Source: Streptomyces sp. HB132
GTDB lineage: Bacteria > Actinomycetota > Actinomycetes > Streptomycetales > Streptomycetaceae
Direction of reading: 5' to 3'
Length of the DNA: 64,000 nucleotides
Assembly: GCF_016909575.1 (NCBI RefSeq)
Contig: NZ_JAFBGA010000022.1
Span: forward strand, 40,160-104,159
Shown here: piece by piece, positions 8,137 to 15,626 of the stretch
Position numbering within the stretch: the stretch's first letter is position 1
How the letters are laid out: each line of letters begins with the position of its first letter
The notes under the pieces: model-generated
Databases searched by the model: none
Told to the model about the DNA's origin: nothing
The model's input: the letters and a program-made list of their open reading frames with translations, nothing else
Position numbers and translations under genes: made by a program

Positions 8137-11100
8137 ATGCAGATCCGCCTGACCGTCCTCGCGCCGCGCAGCGGCCAGACCCCGGCGCGCGCCTGCGACG
8201 TGCTCGTGACCGCCCCCGCGGGGACGGCCCTGGCGGCCGTGGCCTCCGGCCTGGCCGCCGCGGTGTCGGGCCCGGAGGGCTCCCTGGGCGGCGGCGCCAC
8301 CGTGCTGTACGCCGGGCGTGAGCGGCTCGACCCGCAGCGCTGCTCCCTCGGAGAGCCTCCCCTGGTGGACGGCACGGTGCTCTCGCTCCAGGTACCCGGC
8401 GACGACGAGGCCACCGACGACGCCGTCCCGGCACGGCTCCACGTGATCGCGGGACCGGATGCCGGCGGGGTCCATCTGCTGCACGGCGGCCAGATCCGCA
8501 TCGGCCGCTCGGCCGAGGCGGACGTGCCGCTCGACGACCCGGACGTGTCACGGCTGCACTGCGCGGTGACGGTCTCCGAGGACGGCCGTGTCTCCGTCGC
8601 CGACCTGGGCTCCACCAACGGCACCTCGCTCGACGGCACGGACGTCCACGACCGCCCGGTCCGGCTGGCCCCGGGCGCCCTGCTGCGGCTCGGCGAGTCC
8701 ACACTGCGGCTCACGCCCGGCGACCGGACGCCCGCGCTGACGACGACGCCGGACGGCGAGGGACATCTGCGGGTGACCCGCGCGGAGGCGGCGGGCAGCG
8801 CCACCGGGCCGGCCGCCGAACCCGAGGCCGTGCCCACACCCGCAGGACGGGGCACCCACGCGGTGTACGACGACGGCCCCTCGGGCCACGACACGCACCC
8901 CGGCGAACCGCTCGGGCAGGTGGCTCCCTCCCGTGCCCCGCTCCCCCACGAGGAGGCCCCCCGACGCGGTGGCATAGGCGCCTGGGCCCGGCGCCTCACG
9001 GGCAGCAGGGGTGAACAGACACACGGGGCGCCGACAGGCGGCTCACCGGCGCACGGGCCGGATTCGGCGGCCGCCCCGCACGCCCCCTCTTCCACCCTCC
9101 ATGCCTCCTCCGCCCCGGCCGGCACCTGGCCGGACCCCGCGACCGTGCTCCTCACCGCGCTCGGTCCCGGCCCCCGCCTGTGGGAGCGCGACGCCACCCA
9201 CCCCGAGAGCCTGGTCGTACGGCTGGGGACGACGGAGCGGGCCGACCTGCCCGCCGTGCCGGTCACCGTGGGACTGCGGGAGGCCGGATCGCTCGGGCTC
9301 GCGGGTCCGCGGGCCAGGCTGTCCGGGCTCGCCCGTTCGGCAGTGGCACAGCTCGCCGCGCTGCACTCCCCGTTCGACCTCGAGATCGTGCTGATCAGCA
9401 CGGACCGGGCCCGGAGCCCGGAGGAGCGTCGGCGCGAGTGGTCGTGGCTCGGCTGGCTGCCCCATCTGCGCCCCATGCACGGCCAGGACTGCCGACTGCT
9501 CCTCGCCTACGACCGTGACCAGGCTGGCGCCCGCGCGGCGGAACTGGTGCGTCGTATGGAGGAGGGGCCGCTGGGGCCGGGCTGGGCCAGCGCCGACCGG
9601 TCCTCCGTCGCAGAGGCGGCCGCCCGCCACACGGGGCCGTACACCGTGGTGATCGTGGACGGAGATCCCGGCTCCGCGGCCCTGCGCGAGACCACGGCCG
9701 GGCTGGCCGGTGCGGGTGCGGCGGCCGGGATCCATCTGATCTGCCTGGCCGAGACCCCGGCCGCCTCCCCGACGTCCCCCGTCGCCGCGACCTACGACAC
9801 CGCGTGCCGGGCCTCGATCGCCTTCCGCGAGTGCGGTGCGGTCGCCATGCTGAGCGGCGACGTGGCGACCGCGCTGCGGCTGCTGCGCACCGCGGGTGGC
9901 CAGGCGGCGGGCCACGGCACCGTCGCCGCGGTGGACGCCGTGTCGGCGGCCTGGGCCGAGCGGTTCGGCCGCGCCCTCGCCCCGCTGCGCGACGAGGGGA
10001 CGGCCGCTCTGCCCGGCCGGCCCATGGCGGCCGCGCTGCCCCCGTCCGCCCGCCTGCTGGACGAACTGGGTCTCGCCAGGGCCACCCCGGCCTCCCTGAT
10101 GGCGCGCTGGGCCTCCACCGCCGAGGACCAGCCGGGCGCCACGGTGCGCACGGCCCGCCCCGGAGCGGCGGACCTGGACACGACGGGCTCCGGCCGCACC
10201 CTGAGCACCGGACAGCCCCGGGTGCTCGCGCAGCGCGAGTCCCCCGATGCCGGACACACCCCCTTCCGGAGCAGTGGGCCCACCAGCTCGGGCTCGGGCC
10301 GCTCCGCCTACTCCCACGCGGCCGGCAGCGGCGGCTCCCCCCGGATCGGCGCCCAGCGACGTGACAGCGGGGCCACGGAGCCGGGGAGCACAGGGGCGTC
10401 CTCCTGCTACCCGGGACGCCCCGTGATCGTGCTCGGCGCCGGCCCCCGCGGCCCCCTCTCCGTCGATCTGGCCGACGAGGGACCGCATCTGCTGGTCGAG
10501 GGCCCCGCGGGCAGCGGCCGTACGGAACTGCTGCGCGCCGTCGCCGCCTCACTGGCCTCGGCAGCACGCCCCGACAGGCTCGGCATCCTCCTCATCGACG
10601 GGGCGGGCGGCGAGCACGGGGAGCGTGGCGAGGGGCTGCGCCCCTGCACCGAACTGCCGCACGTCTTCACCCACCTGGTGGCCTCGGACCCCGTACGCAT
10701 GCGGGAGTTCGCCCAGGCCCTGGCCGGGGAGCTGAAGCGCAGGGCGGAGCTGCTCGGCACGCTGGACTTCTCCGAGTGGCACGCCCGGTACGAGGAATCA
10801 CAGGGGCTCACCGGCCGTCGCACCACCGACGCCGCCGAACAGCGCGGTGACCTCGAACCGCCCGCCGGCGGCACCCTGCGGCTGCGGACCACCTCGGCCC
10901 GTCCGGTGGAGCCCGGCCCCTCCCCCCTGCCCCGGCTGGTCGTCCTGGCCGACGACTTCGACGCCCTGGTCGCCCCGGCGCTCGGCAGCCCCGGCCGCCC
11001 CTCCGCCGGGTCCGTGGTCCGGGTGCTGGAGGCCGTGGCCAGGGACGGCGGGCGTCTCGGCGTCCACCTGGTCGCCACGTCCGCCCGCCCGGACCGCACC

Positions 11101-11445
11101 GAGGACACGGAGCTGGCCCGTGGCGCGCGGCTGCGCATCGTGCTCGACCCGCCCGTCGTCCCGCCGTCACCCGACGAAGCGGCGCCGGGCCGGGGGCGGC
11201 TGGGCCATCCGGACGGGCGGGTGACCCCCTTCCAGGGCGGCAGGGTCACCGGCCGTATCCCGCGCACAGCGACCCAGCGGCCCACCGTGGTGCCGCTGGA
11301 CTGGGAGCGGATGGGGGATCCGCCGACCCGCCGGCCGGTCCGCGAACTGGGCAACGGACCCACGGACCTGGCCCTGCTGGCCAGCGCCCTGGAGAGGGCG
11401 GCCCGTTCGGTGAACGCGGAGCCGCTGCCTCCGCTGATTCCGTAG
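8137..11445 (+). CDS. FHA domain / FtsK-SpoIIIE-like ATPase protein
   Basis: A 1102-residue cytoplasmic protein. Residues 1-90 resemble a small ubiquitin-like domain; 95-190 form an FHA phosphothreonine-binding domain (IRIGRSAEADVPL, SRLHC, DLGSTNGTSLDG). A Pro/Ala-rich linker follows, then two divergent FtsK/EccC-like regions. The second has a Walker A-like loop GPAGSGRT (about 788-795) with Arg in place of Lys, and a Walker B-like VVLADDFDAL. The first lacks a usable P-loop. FHA-FtsK combinations are known from type VII secretion EssC proteins, but no ESX genes are nearby. With the divergent kinases it suggests phospho-dependent assembly. ATG 8137 has AAGGGA upstream; the frame is open earlier without recognisable sequence. 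Confidence 0.8.
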   Translation: MQIRLTVLAPRSGQTPARACDVLVTAPAGTALAAVASGLAAAVSGPEGSLGGGATVLYAGRERLDPQRCSLGEPPLVDGTVLSLQVPGDDEATDDAVPARLHVIAGPDAGGVHLLHGGQIRIGRSAEADVPLDDPDVSRLHCAVTVSEDGRVSVADLGSTNGTSLDGTDVHDRPVRLAPGALLRLGESTLRLTPGDRTPALTTTPDGEGHLRVTRAEAAGSATGPAAEPEAVPTPAGRGTHAVYDDGPSGHDTHPGEPLGQVAPSRAPLPHEEAPRRGGIGAWARRLTGSRGEQTHGAPTGGSPAHGPDSAAAPHAPSSTLHASSAPAGTWPDPATVLLTALGPGPRLWERDATHPESLVVRLGTTERADLPAVPVTVGLREAGSLGLAGPRARLSGLARSAVAQLAALHSPFDLEIVLISTDRARSPEERRREWSWLGWLPHLRPMHGQDCRLLLAYDRDQAGARAAELVRRMEEGPLGPGWASADRSSVAEAAARHTGPYTVVIVDGDPGSAALRETTAGLAGAGAAAGIHLICLAETPAASPTSPVAATYDTACRASIAFRECGAVAMLSGDVATALRLLRTAGGQAAGHGTVAAVDAVSAAWAERFGRALAPLRDEGTAALPGRPMAAALPPSARLLDELGLARATPASLMARWASTAEDQPGATVRTARPGAADLDTTGSGRTLSTGQPRVLAQRESPDAGHTPFRSSGPTSSGSGRSAYSHAAGSGGSPRIGAQRRDSGATEPGSTGASSCYPGRPVIVLGAGPRGPLSVDLADEGPHLLVEGPAGSGRTELLRAVAASLASAARPDRLGILLIDGAGGEHGERGEGLRPCTELPHVFTHLVASDPVRMREFAQALAGELKRRAELLGTLDFSEWHARYEESQGLTGRRTTDAAEQRGDLEPPAGGTLRLRTTSARPVEPGPSPLPRLVVLADDFDALVAPALGSPGRPSAGSVVRVLEAVARDGGRLGVHLVATSARPDRTEDTELARGARLRIVLDPPVVPPSPDEAAPGRGRLGHPDGRVTPFQGGRVTGRIPRTATQRPTVVPLDWERMGDPPTRRPVRELGNGPTDLALLASALERAARSVNAEPLPPLIP

Positions 11446-11685
11446 CCCTCTCCGCCCCTCGCCCCGGTACGGGCGAACGCGACCGTCCTGTCCTGGTTCG
11501 ACGTCACGAGCCCATCACGATCGCCGAGTTGGCGCCTGCGACGGTATTGCTACTCCGGTGTGACGGGCATAGGACTGTCCGCACGGACGACGTGAACCGC
11601 ACGATGTGAGACGCGAGCGGCAGCAGCGGGAGACCCCTGCTGCGCTGCCCGTTCCTCACGCGCGCGCAGGAGAGACGGGGCAGGA

Positions 11686-13050
11686 ATGCGCACAACCCTT
11701 CGCATGCGTAGGGCCGCACTGGTGTTCACCGCGATCGGGGCGCTGGCACTCACCGGATGTGGTGACGACGGCGCCGGTAAGGACAAGCCGGGCGACGACG
11801 CCGGCAAGGGCGAAGGCAGTGCGCCGAGCGTCACTCTGCCGAAGCTCGACGGCGAGAAGATATCGGTGGCCGCGGTCTGGACCGGACCCGAGCAGGCCAA
11901 CTTCACCAAGGTCCTCGACGAGTTCGAGGCACGGACGGGTGCCACGGTCACCTTCGTCCCGGCACAGGACCCGATCGTCAACTTCCTCGGTACGAAGATC
12001 GCGGGCGGTCAGCCCCCGGACGTGGCGATGATCCCGCAGGTGGGCGCGATCCAGCAGGCCGTGGCCAAGAAGTGGGCCAAGCCGGTCGGCAACGAGGCGC
12101 GGGCCCAGCTGGGCCAGAACTACTCGAAGGTCTGGCAGGACCTCGGCGCGGTCGACGGCACCCAGTACGGCGTCTACTTCAAGGCCGCCAACAAGTCCCT
12201 GATCTGGTACAACGCCAAGGCGTTCGAGAACGCTGGCGCGAGCGAGCCGAAGACCTGGAAGGACTTCATCGCCACCGCCGAGACGGTCTCCGCCTCCGGC
12301 GTCACCCCGGTCTCGGTCGGCGGTGCCGACGGCTGGACCCTCACCGACTGGTTCGAGAACGTCTACCTCTCCCAGGCCGGCCCGGAGAAGTACGACCAGC
12401 TGGCCAAGCACGAGATCAAGTGGACGGACCCGTCCGTCAAGGACGCCCTGACCACGCTCGCCGAGCTCTTCGGCAAGCCGAGCCTGATCGCCGGCGGGGC
12501 CGACGGGGCTCTGCAGACCGAGTTCCCGGCGTCCGTCACCCAGACGTTCACCGGCGGCGACCAGCCCAAGGGCGCCATGGTCTTCGAGGGCGACTTCGTC
12601 TCCATCAACATCGCGCAGACCGAGGCGAAGATCGGCACCGACGCGAAGGTGTTCCCGTTCCCGGCGGTCGGCGCGGACTCCCCGGTGGTGACGGGCGGCG
12701 ACGCGGCGGTGGCGCTCAAGGACACCAAGGGCGCCCAGGCCCTGCTGACGTGGCTGGCCTCCAAGGACTCGGCGAAGATCTGGGCCGAGGCGGGCGGGTT
12801 CATCTCGCCCAACAAGTCGCTGGACACGGCGGCGTACCCGAACGACGTGCAGCGCACGATGGCGGAGGCGCTGATCGACGCCGGCGACGACGTCCGGTTC
12901 GACATGTCCGACCAGGCCCCGCAGTCGTTCGGCGGGACGCCCGGCAAGGGTGAGTGGAAGACGCTCCAGGACTTCCTGAAGAACCCGAAGGACATCGCGG
13001 GGGCTCAAGCGAAGCTGGAGTCCGACGCGGCCAAGGCGTACAAGAGCTGA
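11686..13050 (+). CDS. Sugar ABC transporter substrate-binding lipoprotein
   Basis: A 454-residue family 1 solute-binding protein. The N-terminus is a lipoprotein signal (MRTTLRMRR, hydrophobic core, lipobox LTGC with Cys25). The body has features of oligosaccharide binders such as AglE/MalE types: AVWTGPEQANFTKVLDEFE, GGQPPDVAMIPQVG, GVTPVSVGGADGWTLTDWFEN and a late GGFISPNKS. It captures a sugar outside the membrane and delivers it to the two downstream permeases. It is 4 bp from the next gene, so one operon. No LacI- or ROK-type regulator is adjacent, and the substrate cannot be read from sequence; an alpha-glucoside is a guess. Confidence 0.9.
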   Translation: MRTTLRMRRAALVFTAIGALALTGCGDDGAGKDKPGDDAGKGEGSAPSVTLPKLDGEKISVAAVWTGPEQANFTKVLDEFEARTGATVTFVPAQDPIVNFLGTKIAGGQPPDVAMIPQVGAIQQAVAKKWAKPVGNEARAQLGQNYSKVWQDLGAVDGTQYGVYFKAANKSLIWYNAKAFENAGASEPKTWKDFIATAETVSASGVTPVSVGGADGWTLTDWFENVYLSQAGPEKYDQLAKHEIKWTDPSVKDALTTLAELFGKPSLIAGGADGALQTEFPASVTQTFTGGDQPKGAMVFEGDFVSINIAQTEAKIGTDAKVFPFPAVGADSPVVTGGDAAVALKDTKGAQALLTWLASKDSAKIWAEAGGFISPNKSLDTAAYPNDVQRTMAEALIDAGDDVRFDMSDQAPQSFGGTPGKGEWKTLQDFLKNPKDIAGAQAKLESDAAKAYKS

Positions 13051-13054
13051 CGGG

Positions 13055-14434
13055 GTGACCACAGCGACAGCGGGGGGCGCCGGAACCGCGCCCCCCGCCG
13101 ACAAGCGTCCCGACACGGGTACGAGCACGGGCAAGCACCCGCGCGGGAAGGTGACCGGTACCCGGAGGGCCGTCGCGGCGGCGTTCCTGCTGCCGGCCCT
13201 GGTGCTGCTCGGCTCCCTCGTCGTCTATCCGATCGTCTACTCCGTCTACCGCTCGTTCCTGGACCAGTCCGGAACCGGCTTCGCGGGCCTGGACAACTAC
13301 AAGGCGCTGTTCACGGACGACACCATCCGGACAGCGGTCAAGAACAACGCGATCTGGGTCGTGTTCGCGCCGACCGTCGCCACCGTGCTGGGACTGATCT
13401 TCGCGGTGCTCACCGAGCGGATCCGGTGGGGGACGGCGTTCAAGCTGATCGTCTTCATGCCGATGGCCATCTCCATGCTGGCCGCCGGCATCATCTTCCG
13501 GCTCGTGTACGAGCAGGCGCCGGAGCGCGGTGTCGCCAACGCCGTGGCGGTGGGGGTGCACGACACGTTCGCCCAGTCGTCCGGCTTCCCCAAGGCGCAT
13601 CCGCTGCCCGTCCATCCGCTGAAGGCGGGCGGGGGCGGTTCCTTCGTGACGAAGGAGACCGTGCGTGCCGGTGAGCCGGTGAGCCTGCCGCTGGTCGGCG
13701 TGGCCCCGGCGAAGATGCCGGGCGACGCGAAGCCCGCGAAGGCGGCCACCGCGTCCGGCGAGGGGATCACGGGCACGGCCTGGCTCGACTTCACCAAGGG
13801 CGGCGGCGGCAAGCCGAACCTCGTCGATCCGAAGGAACTCGGTCTCAAGGGCATCACCGTCGAGGCGGTGAAGGACGGCAAGGTCGTCGCCAGGGCCACG
13901 GCGGGCGCGGACGGGGTGTTCACCCTGCCCGCGTCGGCGGACGGGAGCCTGCTTCGGCTCCCGGCGGACAACTTCCGCGAGCCCTACAACGGCGTCGACT
14001 GGCTCGGGCCCTCCCTCGTGACGCCGGGGATCATCGGCAGCTACGTCTGGATGTGGGCCGGATTCGCGATGGTGCTGATCGCGGCCGGCCTGGCGGGACT
14101 GCCGCGCGAACTCCTCGAGGCCGCCAGGGTGGACGGCGCGAACGAGTGGCAGGTCTTCCGTCGGATCACGGTGCCGCTGCTGGCCCCCGTGCTCGCGGTG
14201 GTGCTGGTCACCTTGATGATCAACGTCCTGAAGATCTTCGACCTGGTCTTCATCATCGCGCCGGGATCCTCCCAGGACGACGCGAACGTCCTCGCCCTCC
14301 AGCTGTACCGCTCCTCGTTCGGCACGGACGCGGATCTCGGGATCGGCAGCGCCATCGCCGTACTCCTGTTGCTGCTGGTGATCCCGGTGATGCTGTTCAA
14401 CATCCGCCGCATGCGGAGGGAGGGGCGCCGATGA
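13055..14434 (+). CDS. Sugar ABC transporter permease (MalF type) with inserted domain
   Basis: A 459-residue inner-membrane permease with GTG start 4 bp after the binding-protein stop. TM segments and the cytoplasmic EAA loop (ELLEAARVDGANEWQVFRRI) place it in the MalF/UgpA family, which normally has about 300 residues. The extra length is one insertion at about residues 150-310 between TM3 (FMPMAISMLAAGIIFRL) and TM4 (TPGIIGSYVWMWAGF), on the outer side. The insertion includes a stretch like carboxypeptidase-regulatory or Ig-like beta domains (GLKGITVEAVKDGKVV followed by GADGVFTLPAS). E. coli MalF also has a large periplasmic loop, but at a different place and of different sequence. The insertion might contact the binding protein or the wall. 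Confidence 0.88.
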   Translation: MTTATAGGAGTAPPADKRPDTGTSTGKHPRGKVTGTRRAVAAAFLLPALVLLGSLVVYPIVYSVYRSFLDQSGTGFAGLDNYKALFTDDTIRTAVKNNAIWVVFAPTVATVLGLIFAVLTERIRWGTAFKLIVFMPMAISMLAAGIIFRLVYEQAPERGVANAVAVGVHDTFAQSSGFPKAHPLPVHPLKAGGGGSFVTKETVRAGEPVSLPLVGVAPAKMPGDAKPAKAATASGEGITGTAWLDFTKGGGGKPNLVDPKELGLKGITVEAVKDGKVVARATAGADGVFTLPASADGSLLRLPADNFREPYNGVDWLGPSLVTPGIIGSYVWMWAGFAMVLIAAGLAGLPRELLEAARVDGANEWQVFRRITVPLLAPVLAVVLVTLMINVLKIFDLVFIIAPGSSQDDANVLALQLYRSSFGTDADLGIGSAIAVLLLLLVIPVMLFNIRRMRREGRR

Positions 14435-14538
14435 CCACTCGGGACCGGACCGCACCATCCCCCCGCCGGGGGTCCGGGGCGCGCTCCCCGGAACGACCCA
14501 GCGACAACCGCCGTACGCGGAAGGAGGGGCGCCGATGA
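14431..14538 (+). other. 35-codon ORF inside a duplicated permease junction
   Basis: A short frame starting at ATG 14431, overlapping the first permease stop (ATGA), and ending with TGA 14536-14538, overlapping the second permease ATG (again ATGA). Its Arg/Pro-rich product ends in KEGRR, like the RREGRR end of the permease. About 30 bases at each end (GGAGGGGCGCCGATGACCAC and neighbours) are near-identical copies 104 bp apart. It is best explained as a duplication of the junction. A functional peptide is doubtful, but translation could keep the coupling between the permeases. Confidence 0.45.
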
Positions 14539-15458
14539 CCACGGCCAAGGCCGCACAGGCCGAACAGGTCCCACGGGTCGAGAAGGCCGAGAGGACCGGG
14601 AAGGCCGAGCGGCCCCTCGGCGCGCGGATCGCCGCCCGGGCGGGCGGCGGCGCCATGCGGGTCTTCCTCGTCCTGGTGGGCCTGTTCTGGCTGATGCCGA
14701 CCATCGGGCTGCTGCTCTCCTCGCTGCGCGGACCCGAGGACATCGCGGCGACCGGCTGGTGGAAGGTCCTCACCGCCCCCTCCGAGCTCACCTTCTCCAA
14801 CTACCAGCGTCTGCTGGACAATTCGACCATCACCGATTCCCTGTTCAGTACGGTGCTGATCACCGTCCCGACCACCGTCCTCGTGGTCGTCATCGGCTCG
14901 CTCGCCGGTTACGCCTTCGCCTGGATGGAGTTCCCCGGCCGCGACTGGTGGTTCCTGGTGGTCGTGGGACTGCTGGTGGTCCCCGTGCAGGTCGCCCTGA
15001 TCCCGGTGTCCGAGCTCTTCGGCACCATCGGGATCTTCGAGACGACCTTCGGCGTGATCATGTTCCACACGGCGTTCGGCCTGCCGTTCGCCATCTTCCT
15101 GCTGAGGAACTTCTTCGCCGAGATCCCGCGCGAACTGCTGGAGGCCGCACGGCTGGACGGTGCGGGCGAGATCCGGTTGTTCACCCGGGTCGTCATGCCC
15201 CTCGGCGGGCCCGCGATCGCCTCGCTCGGGATCTTCCAGTTCCTCTGGGTGTGGAACGACATGCTGGTCGCGCTGATCTTCGCGGACTCGGATTCCCCGC
15301 CGATCACCGTGGCCCTGCAGCAGCAGGTGCGGCAGTTCGGCAACAACATCGACGTGCTCGCACCCGGCGCCTTCGTGTCCATGGTGATCCCGCTGGCGGT
15401 CTTCTTCGCCTTCCAGCGGCAGTTCGTCTCCGGCGTGATGGCGGGCGCCGTCAAGTAG
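14535..15458 (+). CDS. Sugar ABC transporter permease (MalG type)
   Basis: A 307-residue permease, second membrane subunit of the importer. A basic cytoplasmic N-terminus precedes six TM segments; the EAA loop reads ELLEAARLDGAGEIRLFTRVVMPL, and the family pattern FLWVWNDMLVALIF lies before the last TM. The ATG has GGAGGGG directly upstream. The operon ends here with a strong hairpin and carries no ATPase gene; in Streptomyces such importers are energised by the shared ATPase MsiK, which would be encoded elsewhere. Confidence 0.92.
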   Translation: MTTAKAAQAEQVPRVEKAERTGKAERPLGARIAARAGGGAMRVFLVLVGLFWLMPTIGLLLSSLRGPEDIAATGWWKVLTAPSELTFSNYQRLLDNSTITDSLFSTVLITVPTTVLVVVIGSLAGYAFAWMEFPGRDWWFLVVVGLLVVPVQVALIPVSELFGTIGIFETTFGVIMFHTAFGLPFAIFLLRNFFAEIPRELLEAARLDGAGEIRLFTRVVMPLGGPAIASLGIFQFLWVWNDMLVALIFADSDSPPITVALQQQVRQFGNNIDVLAPGAFVSMVIPLAVFFAFQRQFVSGVMAGAVK

Positions 15459-15492
15459 GGAAGCCGGTCCAGTACACACGTTCGTCAACACC

Positions 15493-15526
15493 AGGGCGGC
15501 CCGTTCACTCGCGAACGGGCCGCCCT
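15493..15526 (+). terminator. Terminator of the sugar transporter operon
   Basis: Perfect 14-bp stem (15493-15506 with 15513-15526), six-base loop, 34 bp past the last stop codon. Confidence 0.88.
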
Positions 15527-15626
15527 ACCTCGTCTTTCCCCCGGATGCCACATCCCGCGTAACCAAGTCACTCCTTCGGCCGTTTGCGGGCCACCTGCCC
15601 GCCCGCGAGCGACCCCTGGATGTGTT

